A stretch of DNA of 64,000 nucleotides from Prostheceraeus crozeri (GCA_907163375.1 CAJQUW010015614.1:124001-188000), one strand, 5' to 3'. Shown: positions 33,762 through 47,165, counted from the stretch's first letter. Notes: generated from the sequence alone by a model not told the origin. A program made the numbers and translations.

Positions 33762-35039
33762 TTTCAGCTTTGGGAACTCCAGGACGTTTTCATAGTTGCT
33801 ACACAAAATTAATGAAAACAAATTGCTAGATATGACAATTATGTGAATTTCCATTTATTGAGAAAAGTTTAGCATGAAATGATTGACATTTTTTATCTTT
33901 ACAACAGAGGCTTTAAGATTTTTAATGAAATTGATTAAACATTTTACTTAACGCTTGCAAGCAATGTGCAGCATTGCAAGTAAGCGACAGGAGACTTTTC
34001 ATCTTGATTAGAAGTCAGACTGTGTACCATTGCAAAAAGAACCACGGTTCGCGGGCTCAATGAATATGGTTAATCTCGATTGAAATTCTTGCGAGTAGCA
34101 ATCATCATCATGAACCTACAGTGATTGAGGCGTTTCTCAAATGAAAGAAAGAAATAGCTAAAAGATATAACTTAATCGTGTAATGTACGACAGGCCAATG
34201 AACATATACCTATGCACTGTATGACACGTTTTTGTAGCCTACAGCTAGCTACATGTGCATAAAAAATTGCTTTAACTACGACATTGGAAGAATAAAGCAT
34301 TTTGCAACAATACGTTTGCAACAAAACAATTTGCGTTTTGCGCCAAACTGTCCCAGGCCTCCTGGGCTACTGTCAGTGAGCATTATGTAAAGTGCAACAT
34401 ATGCGATGACCAGTAGATGACTGACTTGGAGAGATCTTCCATTTTGTGCATTCGATATAGTTGGCCTGGCCCCGCCATGTGGTATAGGTTGGAGGTTAGA
34501 GGCCGAAACCTTGCTTCATGCAGCCACATGGTTCTTTCCTGAGGACTCCATACATAGCAAACTTAATTTTGGTTTTTTAGGTTTCTAATTTTCACCTTTG
34601 TTACTTTTAGTTAGCTTCTCGTCAAGTCCATGACGAACTCTCATTTTAGTTCTTAGATGGCAAAAATAAAATCGTTTATAAGTTTTAAATTAGTTCCCTT
34701 ACCGTCTTAACTTGGGTCGGCTAGCCTTTATTCGTATTTCAGTTCCTACTCTATACTGGAGTAGGTTGCTCTATGTAGTTAGTAATAATTTGTATTCATT
34801 CGTTCATGACTTTTAATTACCTAATTATTTACAGGATTCTCCACTAGGTTAGTTGTTCAACTTTGGTATCTCTCGTTTCCTGGATCCTTCGAAATTTTTG
34901 ACCGCATCGTGTCTTAATTCGATTAGGGTGTCAAGTCTAGGGTGTATTATTAGGGTGTATTATTAACATGAATCAGAAGACGCATATTCTGCTACTGATC
35001 AGCTTCTGATCGGATTTACATGCATGTGTTTCTGCGGTT
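33762..35039. other. 1.3 kb without a supportable gene
   Basis: Around 34460-34550 the text GAGGTTAGAGGCCGAAACCT and ACTCCATACATAGC hints at a worn retroelement end. Nothing else is recognised. Confidence 0.4.
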
Positions 35040-35640
35040 TACGGACGGCCACGGTGGGTCACGGTTCAGGAAATTTTCTGTACGATCGTTTGCGGTAAAG
35101 GATCTCACGGCTGCGGTTGGTCACGGTTACGGAAGTTTCCTGCCTGCAGTCGGTTGCGGTTAAAGATCTCACGGCTATGATCGGTTGGTTGCACTTAAAG
35201 ATCTCACGGCTATGATCGGTTGGTCACGGTTACGGAAGTTTCCTGCCTGCAGTCGGTTGCGGTTAAAGATCTCACGGCTATGATCGGTTGGTTGCATTTA
35301 AAGATCTCACGGCTATGATCGGTTGGTCACGGTTACGGAAGTTTCCTGCCTGCAGTCGGTTGCGGTTAAAGATCTCACGGCTATGATCGGTTGGTCACGG
35401 TTACGGAAGTTTCCTGCCTGTAGTCGGTTGCGGTTAAAGATCTCACGGCTATGATCGGTTGGTCACGGTTACGGAAGTTTCCTGCCTGCAGTCGGTTGCG
35501 GTTAAAGATCTCACGGCTATGATCGGTTGGTCACGGTTACGGAAGTTTCCTGCCTGCAGTCGGTTGCACTTAAAGATCTCACGGCTGCGGTTGGTCACGG
35601 TTCCGGAAGTTTTCCGTACGGTCGGTTGCGGTTAGGAAAT
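35040..35640. repeat. Satellite-like tandem array, 68 bp units
   Basis: About six full units of 68 bp (GGTCACGGTTACGGAAGTTT, CCTGCCTGCAGTCGGTTGCG, AAAGATCTCACGGCTATGAT) plus diverged units at both ends. Half-units of 35 bp (GGTTGCAYTTAAAGATCTCA..) are inserted twice. It is noticeably richer in CG than its surroundings and carries no gene. Confidence 0.95.
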
Positions 35641-36571
35641 TGATCTAACTGCTCAACACAACCCCAGACTCCGTCTACTATCATCTCGATAAATTTTGTT
35701 TCTATTCGTCGCAAATATTTACTAGCAATGTTCCTCAGTCGACTTTAAATTGGTCTATCAACTTTGTTACGTTGACGAAAGTCACATAAGTATATGGTGA
35801 TTGCTTGAACTAATAGATGTTTGTCTATCATCAAAACGATCATCACTCAAACACATGTTTAGTATCATAACAGTCTCTGTATTTACCAAAGCAGCATGTC
35901 TTCTATGGAGTGTCTTGTACATTTGTCATAATTTGACAACTAACAGAGCATTTAAATCTTGAATGAAGTTGAAGGACAGCGCAATACTTGAATCACAGTT
36001 GTCCGCAATTGTAATAAACCGAACAACTTCGCTAATCGCATCAACAGCATTAAGTATCGAATTTGAAAGGCTTGCACCATCAGATAAAATTACACATAAT
36101 TGCCAAAATGTCAACGCTATTGTTTATCTGCTGTCATTAAGTTGTACTTCAAATTGAAGCAACATACTTGAATGCACGCCGTATTGCTCTTATAGGAACG
36201 GATGGAATGGTCACTGTTTTTGAATAAATTGGTCCAAGAGTTGAAGGATTTGGAGTATCATATCACTTTGATCTTCAGTTTGAAAAACATTGTTGTCAAA
36301 GTGGAGAGGTACTTCAGGAGAGGTATCAATGACCAATGAGAATTTTATCTGGGAAGTTTATGACCTTCTGTTAGACATGATTAGCTGAAGAAAGGTTATG
36401 AATTGTTTCTCCATCCAGACTTTAGACTTTACAGGCTGATTGGATGGTTAGCTCGATAGAAATCCGAGAATCTATAATAATGTAGGACTATAGAGCTAAA
36501 ATTAATGGTATCGCACGAGAGCCTCTGCATCTTAAACATTTTGCTATGGGCAAAATGTTAAAGCAGCACTC
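35641..36571. other. No gene called
   Basis: Overlapping antisense frames of 62-64 codons at 35926-36157 have no recognisable motif. Otherwise unremarkable. Confidence 0.45.
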
Positions 36572-38366
36572 ATAGAGTAGCTATATTAGGTAGAGTGGTA
36601 ACTCCGCATTTATTAAATCCCCAATGTGTATACTCTTTCGATTTTATTCAATGAACTCAAAGGAGATACAGGTGGTGTTGTCACCAAATGTGAGATATAC
36701 AGATCTTTGCAGTTTTGCAGAAATTACAACGGAATTGAGTGATCATGATTGTAATGCAGAAGGAATGATGGTATTTCACAGATTCTCATGACAGCCTTGG
36801 AGATATAATGCTTGCTAAATTAGCATTTCGATAAGTTCTTATTACTTTCATGCTGAACTTCAAGAGTATTTTCTTATGCGTGATCATGTCATATGCAACC
36901 TGCCACTGGCAGTGCAAAATCACATAATCAAAGACAATGATTTCAATTAACTTTGAAAGATGTAAATGGTTCCACATCATTATGCAGATTCAAGTAATGA
37001 AACATGAATTTATAGTGAATCATGAATTGATGCCGGTGAATATTGAATTCAAAACTTGGAATTTCAGCCAAGAAGACACGAATAAGATCGCGACTTTTTC
37101 ATGAAGACTTTCATTATAATGCTGCCTATGAAATTCCCTTGATAACCAGCTTGATTTCCGTCGAGTTTGGATGCTTATGAGCAAAAAGTCATTCCTTTTG
37201 ATATCCAGCTTGTTTCATCCTACTTATATAAGAGAGTCATCTCGGTAGTATACAGTATAAATTGGCGAAATTTTGAGTTTTTTAAAACTGCTCAAATAAT
37301 TTTTTGGACAACGGGAACGCAATCTCCGCAAAAAACTGAATCTTTTGATATAAAAATTTTCACTGTATACAGATACTTGTTTGAGTCGACACTCTACCTA
37401 TATATCCCTACTCTATGGCGCACTCCCTTTCTTTAGCTGAAATTATATTTTTAAAAATATATACACGACGGGTCGACCGGTTTCAGCACTCAGTGCATTC
37501 ATCAAGACCTGCAGTGCCTCAGGCCAATCACTTAAATACGGTGCATCTTTACCATAGAGTAAGTATATCTAGGTAAAGTGTCGACTCAAAAAAGTGTCTG
37601 TATACAGTGAAAATTTTCATATGAAACGATTCAGTTTTTTACGGAGATTACGTTTCTGTGGTCCAAAAAATTATTTTAGCAGTTTTTAAGAACCTCAATT
37701 TTTGCAAATTTATATACTGCCGACTTGGAGTATGAAATAAGTTGGATATCAAAAGGAATGAATCGCTATCAAGCATCCTAATTAAGCGGAAATAAAGCTG
37801 ATTCATGAATTTTTCATGAAAATTTCATGAATTGAATTATAATGCAAGTCCTTATAAATCTTTAAGGAAAAGTTGAGATATCATTGTCCTTCTTAGCTGA
37901 GATGTCAAGTTTTTAGTTCAATTTTCAGCGGCATGATTTCATGATTCACAAGGCGTCATTTCTTGAATCTGAATAGTAAAGTGGACACATTATCATCTTT
38001 TAAAGTTAATTATGATCAGTTTCTTTGATTGTGATGTTTTGCTCTTTCAGTAGCAGTTTGTGATGTGATCACGCTTACGAAAATAATCTTCTGATAATAA
38101 AGGTGAGCTTTTAGTGATGGTGACCCATCGAATTGCTAATTTAACAAACTACATCTCCCAGTTGTCATGACATGGAGGATTTGTGGAATACTATTCCTTA
38201 TTCTGTATTGCTATCATTATCAGTCAAATTCGCTTACATTTCTTCAAACGTGTAAAAACTGCATATCTCACAGGTGGTGCTGGGTCATTGAATGAAATCG
38301 AAGCTGTAAGCACATTGGGGATTTAATAAATGCTGAGTTACCACTCTACCTAATATACTTACTCTA
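36572..38366. repeat. Giant foldback, family A type copy, 1.8 kb
   Basis: Arms of about 847 and 814 bp (36572-37418 and 37553-38366) are reverse complements with moderate divergence, around a 134 bp loop. Each arm by itself ends CATAGAGTARNTATAT..TAGGTAGAGTG on both sides, so each looks like a complete element of about 830 bp and the palindrome is two elements tail to tail. The loop holds a Penelope-like terminus. No long frame is present. Fragments of the family occur at 245, 18040, 26812, 31569, 40690 and 46310. Confidence 0.88.
37419..37552 (-). mobile_element. Penelope-like terminus in the foldback loop
   Basis: On the minus strand: GGTCTTGATGAATGCACTGA, then GTGCTGAAACCGGTCGACCC, then a run of TATATTTTTAAAAATATA. 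A GAAACCGGTCGACC type phrase after a TGATGAA word is common at Penelope-like element ends. No coding part is present. Confidence 0.35.
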
Positions 38367-38489
38367 GGCTATCATCTTTACGATTGATTTTAGGCTTCAA
38401 TTTTCTTATCCAGTCATTCTCAGTTAAACGAGTCTTTATTGGGTTATTTAGTATAGCAATAAAGGACAATATGAAGACATGTATTGAAG

Positions 38490-39030
38490 AGATGTGGTCA
38501 AAGCACAGAATTAGACAGGTCGTCTCTTCTTCTGTTTGACTAGAAGGGAAGCATTGGAACATGTAACGTTAATAAAATGGCTTAATCTCCTGACTAAATA
38601 CCATAGCAATCGAACAATGAGCAGCCAGTTGAACATTAAACACTCCAAATTGTGCAAATTTTCAGTGACTGTTATCAACCGGATCACACAGCAAAGAGAC
38701 GCAGACGATGTCAAGTTCTACAGAGAAGTTTGTGAACGTTTTTTCATGCGCCTGCTAACTTTTTTTAAAATGATCGGATGGGTCAACATTATCGAGAAAC
38801 CTTCTGTGCAATGATCTGAATTCTTCGAATCTGAAGGAGTCATGGCGATCGGAGCATTTTGAAGGAATTCAGAGCAATCCGCAAGCAACGCACGACTATT
38901 TTTCCTATCTCTGTAAGGTATTAAAAATTTCTTTTTGCCCACTTATTAAGTTCCTGCATGTGCCATCTGTTTGAATCAGTTTGCGCTTCTAGCAAAGTGA
39001 TACGGTTAAACAATATAATTCTGTGGGTCA
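38490..39030. repeat. Dispersed repeat DR1, copy 2 (uninterrupted)
   Basis: Uninterrupted version of 3733-4538. At the MITE site it reads ATCTCCTGACTAAATACC, which gives the empty site. A 92-codon plus-strand frame and an adjoining open stretch are conserved with copy 1. Function unknown. Confidence 0.75.
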
Positions 39031-40689
39031 AAGTGACCAAAAACATATGAACCAATAGAGCATTTTTACTATCGCTATTGTCAATGCTACGACAATGTTC
39101 TAGGAAATGATATCTACAAGAAAAAGGGCGGTTCGTAGAACCTATGTAGAACCTATGATATTGCATAGATCTGAACACAAAAACGGACCACCTAAATTAC
39201 GTGGTCATTATGGTCATTTCTCTTTATAAAAACATTTTGATAAAAGAACTTCGTCGTGTCAGTGGCAAAATCAGTCGTGTTGCTAGTTAATTCGCAAAAA
39301 GTTAAGTTAATGAGGCCAAAATTTGAGTATTTTCTGATTTCTTTGTTATCTTGTAAATTCCAAATTTTACATTTCAAATGAACTATACTATGCATAAGTA
39401 AATATAGTATGCTATGTTTGAAAAGTAGCTAAATAAATGCCACCCGATCCTTTAATTAAAAAGCTACGCATAAGGTGAACTATAAATTGTCAATAATTTC
39501 ACTTTATATCTGTTCATACACGTTCTTCTGTTAATAGATTGTTTCATAATATGTAGCTGCAGTATATTTGAATGTCCAATGTTTGACATTTCTACTAGAT
39601 GACAATGAGAACATGATAAAGAAGTAATTCAAATTTGAAGTAGCTCCTCTTTTGGTTAGAACTTTGACCACGATGTTTGCCTGCTGAAATACGGTTACTC
39701 TTTCACTGCACACAGTATGATGGATTTCACACGTGGCTTTCAAGAATACATATAGTCTTGCATGTAAATGTAGACTTGGATATGTACATATATGTCGATG
39801 CTGACAATGAATAATCACGGACACTTTACTGTACAGGACCTAGGAATGAAACGATTGAGGCCGGTGGCACACACGATAAGCCGTAAGTACTTGAAATTGC
39901 ATTAGCCAAGGAGCCTTTCTTCCATGCGGCCGAATTGACATTTATCTACTCTCATTCTTTTTGTGCTGGTGTTCAACAAGAATGCAGAATGCACCTTTTT
40001 CAAAAGTCTTGGGTTTGACCCGACCGAGGTTTTGAACCAAGGTTTCCATGACGCCGAGCGAGCACGCTATCACAAGGTCGCAGCACCAGTGGTAGACATT
40101 ATCTACATGTATATATTTATAGATCTACATTTTTTGACGTCATTGCATGAGCGAAGAAGCAAAGCTGTCATATAAGCAGCCTCAATAGAATATCATACCG
40201 TTGTTATTTGCAGGTGCTCATAATATCCCTAGCATAACCGCTTTGTCAAATTTGTGGGCGGAGCAGTTTCCCCATCATCAGAGTATAGATCTGATTGCAC
40301 TCATCTTTGAGTACTTTGATCAGAGATATTTCTTCTCTGACCTCGTTCTGCGGAGGACAGATTTCGGCGCTATGGGAATGGTTAGCGGATTTAGACAATA
40401 TCTTGCTAAAACCCGTGGATAGTGCCTCTCTTGTTGAACGCATCATGAGAGCTTGGCGTCGGTCGAAATTCAATGGACACCGTTGAGGACAAGCAGATTC
40501 CGCTGCAGATATTTGCATTGAAGGAATCACAGTCAATCTTTGATGAACCGCTGCTAATTAGTGGAAAATTCTCCTCAAGTTTCTGCTCTGTGCGAAGACA
40601 GTCCATTCCCTGAGGGCGTTTCAATGATTCTGATGCTATAACATGACGATTGCATTATCTATGAACTGACAGACGTAAATTGTCCTCAA
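39031..40689. other. 1.65 kb without a supportable gene
   Basis: Overlapping frames at 40201-40624 on both strands are open for 70-96 codons but show no motif. A possible acceptor, TTATTTGCAG, precedes 40213. Possible unrecognised exon. Confidence 0.35.
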
Positions 40690-40925
40690 AGCTGAACTGT
40701 CTCAGCTGATAGAACAGAGTATGAAGCTCAAAAAGTTAGCATGCAGTGAAATATTTTGTGTCAAAAGATTCAGTCTATTACGAAGACTATGTTCCTAATA
40801 AAATCATGTTTTGAATGTTCTTCTTGCGTCTACATGCTATCTATTCGATGCTTGAGATTCTAATATTTAAGTAGTATGAAATTTATTAGATATCAAAATG
40901 AATGAAAACTTTCTGATAGGAATCT
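40690..40925 (+). repeat. Foldback family A, fragment
   Basis: Follows the right arm of 36572-38366 through TCAAAAGATTCAGTC, AAGTAGTATGAAATTTATTA and ATATCAAAATGAATG, diverged. Confidence 0.55.
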
Positions 40926-41162
40926 TAAAGCAGTGAAATGAAGTTTCTTGCAATATGACCGGAGCTTGTAAAGAAAGATTTAGATAACATTTTAATTAAA
41001 GAAAATGAATTTAAATTTATCTAACGACGCACAGATAATTTGCTTTTGTTTTTCCAAAATATATCTCAATCAGATTTTTAATTTACGGTGATCTCATCTG
41101 ACAAAGACAATAATTAACAAGAGGTAATGAACACATCAAACAATTAAAGGAAATACAGGAAT

Positions 41163-42727
41163 CATCGGTATTGTGGAGACATTTAAAGGGAAAGAAGCTT
41201 TCCCTGTTTTGAGCTTGTCAAGTACAAATGAAAATATCTGTGATGTTGAAACTGTACACACTCTTCTTATTCGACTTAAAACTAGTAAGGCATGTGGTAG
41301 TGATGATATCAATCCCATTTTCTTGAAAGTAGTGGCTGATTGTATAGCTGAACCATTGTGTTATCTGTATAATCTTTCTTTTAAGACTGGTATTGTGCCT
41401 GACATCTGGAAAATTGCCGATGTATGTCCTGTACCGAAATCAAAGCCTGTTAAGAAGGATCAGCTGAGACCCATATCCCTCCTGCCAATTATGGAAAAGA
41501 TATTTGAAAAAGTAATACTCAAGACCTATCGCAAGCCGTTATTGAACTGCTATGATGACTGTCAGTATGCCTATCGTCCTCAGTCCTCCACTGTCTGTGC
41601 CTTGATTGTGATTCATGAAACAATTTTGAAATATCTTGATGATGTCACTGTTGATGCTGTACGTGTCGTTACTTTCGATATGTCTCGTGCTTTTGACTGC
41701 TTGCCTCACCATCTTCTTTTGTCTACCCTACTGGGTATGAATTTACCTGATTGTGACAATTTTGTTAACTGGATCAACAATTATTTGTGTCAGCGCAAGC
41801 AGAGAGTCAGGTTGGGACGTCAAAAAAGTTCATTTGTATCTGTCACCAGTGGGGTCCCTCAGGGATCAGTGTTGGGACCGATTTTATTCTCTGTTTATAT
41901 GTCAAGCTATAGAGCGATAAATTCAAGTGTTCGTATATGTAAATATGCTGATGATATCACTATTGTTGTACCGATTTTCAAAGAACAATTCCACGATGTT
42001 AAGTTGATAAATGATGAAATCAAGAATTTTGAAAACTGGTGTCAGGATCACAAAATGTTAATCAATCGATCTAAGACAAAAATTATGAATATCAATTTCA
42101 GTCATCGAAAATGTAAGAGTTTTGAAAGTCTTAGGACTTTGTTTCAATGAAAATCTAAATTGGATTGATCATGTCGACTTTATTGGTAAGAAGCTGTCTC
42201 AGAGACTGTACATTTTGCGTATATTGAAATCTGTTTTAACGCATGATCAGCTTGTTTGTATCTTTTTTGCCATCTTTCAGTCGCTAATTGATTATGCTTC
42301 TCAAGTTTTCATAAATCCAGGTCGCATTTTTGATAATAAGTTGAAACTGATTTGCAAGCGAGCCTTCCGCATCATTCATGGTGAAAATGTGAAAAGTTGT
42401 GAGAAATGTGATATTTTGAATCATGATGTTCGTAGACGATCATTGTCTCTAAAATTGTTCAATGACATCCTTTCGTGTAAAGACCATGTTCTTAGAGCCC
42501 TGATTCCACCACACTCATGTCGTAGCAAAAGATTGTTACTACCCCGTGTTCGAACACAGCGTAGAGTGAACGGTTTTATTTTTTCTTGTGCCAAAATGTA
42601 TAATGAGGCAATACAAGCTGCATGTTGATTTTTGTCGCGTTGTTATATCAGTTTACGACTAATTTTGTAATGTATTTTGGACCTCCTCCGATTCTCAATA
42701 GGGGGTCGTTTTTGTTTTCAATAAACG

Positions 42728-42761
<34 letters not shown>

Positions 42762-42762
42762 T
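41163..42762 (+). mobile_element. LINE 1: CR1/Jockey-type, 5'-truncated
   Basis: The reverse transcriptase half of a non-LTR retrotransposon, ending in AATAAACGC and an (ACTT)n tail at about 42729-42762. The endonuclease and ORF1 are absent, so insertion stopped early during reverse transcription. It has a single frameshift and an otherwise open frame, which suggests moderate youth. Confidence 0.9.
41173..42628 (+). pseudogene. LINE 1 reverse transcriptase (partial, one frameshift)
   Basis: Motifs in order: ACGSDDINPIFLK, LRPISLLPIMEKIFEKVI, VTFDMSRAFDCL (motif A Asp), SGVPQGSVLGPILF (motif B) and YADDITIV (motif C, catalytic Asp pair). The C-terminal thumb follows as VLGLCFNENLNWIDHVDFIG and a basic tail ending QAAC. 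The first part runs 41173 to about 42110 in one frame and the rest to 42628 in another, so one indel lies near 42100-42120. The enzyme copies its RNA at a nicked target. The endonuclease is missing. Confidence 0.92.
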
Positions 42763-45700
42763 TGTGAAAGCGAGCACGATAGAACTGAACAAAACTTCAA
42801 GATGAACGTTACAGGAGTGCATCACAATAACGCAATGGAAAGGCATTGCAGAGGCCGTAATTATAAGAAATAAATATGAACAATACATAAAGCTGATCTA
42901 CAACAAAACAGAATGAAACCACTCAAATTTACCAACATTGACCCTACAACAATAGGAGGATGCACAAAAGTGTATTGTGGCTAGTTTATACAGAAATGTT
43001 CTATGTTGACTTTATTGTCTTTGACCGTACTATTTTTCTCAATTCACCCATGATATTTTCAATACTGAATTTTATGTCGAATATCATCATTTGGAGATTT
43101 CAGCAAACATGCTATGAAACATGTGGTTTCTACGTCAGTCCAGGATGCAATAGATTTCAGGAAGGAATTTTACAAATTTGCATCTACCGGATGCCATTAT
43201 GCAGAAAGTTTTTGAATAACTGTCGGATTAATTATTAATGCGAAGGATAATGAGAAAGGAAAATATTTACAAGAGAAATTTGTTTTTGAAAGTACAAATC
43301 ATCAAATGTAAGCCGTGATGTAACTCGAGATACGATTAACAAACAATGACAAGTTTTACACATCTGCAAGAATGAGCTTCGTTGTCTTATCTGTCAATGG
43401 GTTCCATTCTCAGTTTGGTATTTCATGATGTACAGTGATGGTGCACACACAGTCGATGTCTTCAAATAAACTTTATTGTGAGCAGATAAAACGTCTTGGC
43501 TTCTGATTGCTCAAGGAATATTTTGGGAATACCTAAATATGATGGCATTGATTTATGCACACGTATTATAATCATATAAATAAAGACATCATATTATAGA
43601 TATTTTGTGTTAAGAAAAGCTAAACCATAGAAATTCAGCACTATAATAATAATGACATGGATATTGCAAGCAGTGTGTCGTGGACATGCGTTGTCATACC
43701 AACGGTACCTAAGCGATGGCGACTTCCATAGTGCTTGACATTAGGAAGATACCGGCAGCTTATCAGTACACTTTGAAAATATTCACGGTTATTGTCATTT
43801 TTCTATACATGCAAAAGCTACAAATGCTGCATGTTTCAGTGATTTGCCTCTTCTAAGGATCTAGCAACCGACCCATAGACGGACGACTGAAATTACCACC
43901 AACAAACAGCTCCTGTCAAGTCTCATTAACTTGAAAATAGTGAAAAGTCGGATTTCTAGGCTAATTACTATCGATCATTATGCTGAGTACTAATCGGTAA
44001 AGTTCGCACAGTACTACATGCAAGCAATATTTTGAATGTATGCACGTCAGATGCAAGAGATGATGGCGTCGAGTTAGTAGGACTATTTTCATAATGGAAC
44101 ACAGCTGTGCGTGCTGCTCAAGTTAGGGAGCTTGATGCTGCTAGACCTTGAGACTAATTTAATTTCGAAATTAATTGATTAAAACCCTTAAGAAGAGAAA
44201 TAAGTTTTCTGACACAGAAACATGATGCCATCTACACCATCTAGCAAGCCAGATGGAATAGCAGCCCGCATCCATGATGTAGTAGAACATTTCCGTGAAG
44301 ACTGATGACAATAAGCTTAAACGTGTATACATGAGGCGTGAACAATTTTCATTCTACAGCTTCCATTTCAATCTGTCTGCAAACTGACAACCTGCAGTTT
44401 AAATGCTGATATTCGGATGAAGGAAAACTTGCAGATAACTGCCATCAGATTTCTAACAATTAAGAGAACACACAAAATTATGTGTGCAAAATAACTAGGC
44501 AATCGAACATCTAAGTACTTGAATAAATAGTCTTCATATAATATTTGAATTTTCAGCAGTTTATTCGACATCTATGGCATAAAAGGATCATGATGTGATT
44601 CATGGACTCTTAATTATAAAATGCGGTTCCCATTTTGGAATTTGATGCGTTCGTTGAAAAAATCTCTACGATTTGAGCATATTTTTAATGTCTATACAAT
44701 AAAAATTCAGTAACGGGCATCTCAAAGGTCGGACACACTTGTCAACGAATGTTGGCAGTCAGTATTCGTATTGTGAATTGGTCATGGATGCCCCTTGCTG
44801 ACATACAGTTTCCCAAGTGTTTTCGCAACTTAAGGCAATTTCTATTCAAGTAAATTTTAGACAATATGTTTCAATGGTTCTAGTTCTTTGTATCCCTTAA
44901 TCAGTAGCTAAAGTAGTAGCCGATGTATTGTATTTCAAAAGAAACGTTGGATTAGGAAACTGACGATAACAAATTCAAGTGAAGAAATAGTATTTTCCAT
45001 GTGTGGTCTTAGGTATAGTGTATAGTTCGATTGCTTTTGGTGTAATTGAGTGTCATCGTAGTTCTATTGTTCTATAACAGTAAGAATGAGTAGTGCTATA
45101 AGTCTTAAGATATCCATTTTTGCCAGTTATTGGGCCAAAGCTGATCAATTTTAATTCGTTGCCACGAGAAGGCCCCATTGAGTTCTTTTAAGAGTTGATT
45201 AATCCAATGGATACAGTAACATAGCAATTGTACACTTGCAGATTGGAGAACGCCATCAGTCCTCATTAGGACAACTACAATTAATAATTTAAATTGGTAA
45301 GCATTATATTCTATCATAAATGGCTGCTGGGATGATTTTCATCATCGTATGAGAATGTTATGCAATATGGCGGTAATCAAAGATTTTCTAAAGAAGCGTC
45401 AAGCTTTCCAAATTCCGAAAGAAAAATGATAATTTGGCAAAATTCAGAAGCATTACTATTGTTCAAACCAGTTATCTACAGTCTGAAATCAATGATATTA
45501 TTTTCCGGCGCTTCATAGTCTCCTGTGTAGATTATTTCATATGTAAATAAGTCATTGGGGTATGAATGATTCAACCGTTAGATATCATCTTTGGTTCATG
45601 AGGCTTAAATAGCATCATTATCAGATTGTTGTTTAATGAACTGAAATCGCTAAACTGTAATCAAAAGCGGGATTCGTCTATTTGTCTCTTCAACAGTTAT

Positions 45701-46906
45701 AGGACTTACATAAAATCTAATAGGATTTGCATAAAACTGCAATAATTTCCGGTTGAATGGATTTTGAGAATTCCTTTATGGAGTCGAATTTGTTTTGAAG
45801 AATGAAAAGTGCAATCGCTTTTTTTAATCAATTAAACCATTAAGATTGTCAATCGAAGAATTTCTTTTCAACAAGTGGGTGCAAATGAAATGGAACATCC
45901 AGAGAACCATTTAGGCAGAAAAAGTAACTTTGAAATGATTACTTTCTTAAGCAAGACAGATTTTATCTTCAAGTAAATATCATGAAAAAACCACTAAAGA
46001 GAGTCGAACTAACGAGAACTGCTTTTCAAGACCAGCTACAGCGAAAACCCTGAGCTGCAGCGGAGCCTGTGCTAAAGCCCCTCGTTTTGCATGGCGTGAT
46101 CAGTATCGCTGATGCATGCTGTATCGGTACTTTTCCTCGGTACTTGCAATCTGAGCGTCTTTTTGCGCTCAGCGTCTTATTGACACTCTGCCTATCTTAT
46201 TGCCTATCTGTTGTAGTCTCTATCATCACTTCGCTATCTCATATTTTCATCGATGCTAACTGTTGGCTTTCCGCACATAATCCATGCATATCTAAAAATT
46301 GTGGGTCGCGAATATTTTCTTGGGTTTCATCTCCGCCAAAACTGAATCCTTTGGTATAAAAATTGTCATTGTGTGGTGATCTTACTTGACACCAGAGCTG
46401 AACTGCGCCGGCTTTTTCGGCGCGGGATCGCATACCATCATCCCGGTCCGGGCCCGCATTGACTCCAGCATATCGGGCCGGGTTTAATTTTAATTTTTAT
46501 GTTCGGGTCAGCTAATTGATCTTTTACTGAGCAAAGATCAAATGTAACTCCCTTTGTTTTACAGTCATATTTTTATTAGAGTAAACCCTCGCCTCACTGG
46601 GGCGTTTTGACAAACCCGTCCTGCTCTGGTTTCCGTACCTTTCCGAAGCTAGAGGTCCAAATTCAAAACAAAATCCACCAAAAGAAAGCTCTCATCATTG
46701 GTTTGAGATTCAAGGTCACTTTGGAGGTCGAAGGTCAAAAAGATGGTTTTTTTACAATGTCATGACCAAAAGATGTAAGAAGTAAAACGTTGAGATTAGA
46801 AATACTGATATATATTAATAAGTTTGTATTCTGTATTCCGTTCCAATTAAGAAAATTACACAATTTTAATTTTTGAAGTGCAATAAAAGCAAGACTGCCC
46901 AGATTC
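42763..46906. other. 4.1 kb without a supportable gene
   Basis: Unique-looking AT-rich sequence with short frames only. Around 46310-46380 there is a scrap of foldback family A (CCGCCAAAACTGAATCCTTT). The stretch 46430-46650 is more GC-rich (GGGCCGGGTTT, CGCCTCACTGGGGCG) but holds no gene. Confidence 0.45.
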
Positions 46907-47165
46907 ATTTTAGAATGAAAACTATTCATTTTGAGTGTCAAACATGTTTCAAACAAAATTGTTCATCAGCAGTGACAGGAGAAACAGATGTTACAATAAA
47001 ACGGAGCTTATTTACAAAAGCTAGTTCACAAGAAAGTAGCTCACTTTCCTTCTTTTGTATATAAGCTCCATTTAATTTAATATCTGTTTCTCTTGTCTCT
47101 GATAATGAGCAATTTTGCTTGAAACAAGTTTGACCTTCAAAATGAATAGTTTTCATTCTAAAATT
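46907..47165. repeat. Foldback element, 259 bp
   Basis: Arms of about 115 bp (46907-47020 and 47052-47165) share AGAATGAAAACTATTCATTT and GAGAAACAGAT, with a loop of about 31 bp. Translated frames on both strands (both starting MKTIHFE) are mirror artefacts. Confidence 0.88.

Noticed and set aside
35926-36157. Antisense frame pair of 62 and 64 codons
   Set aside because: Both strands are open over the same bases, a chance effect of codon phase; no motif in either.
36572-38366. LTR retroelement or endogenous retrovirus
   Set aside because: The repeats are inverted, not direct, and there are no gag, protease, integrase or envelope-like frames here or elsewhere in the window.
46069-46359. 96-codon frame with membrane-like stretches
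   Set aside because: It runs into a foldback family A scrap at its end and has no recognisable motif, so it is most likely chance.
46907-47165. Two overlapping antisense proteins starting MKTIHFE
   Set aside because: They are mirror images produced by the hairpin arms.
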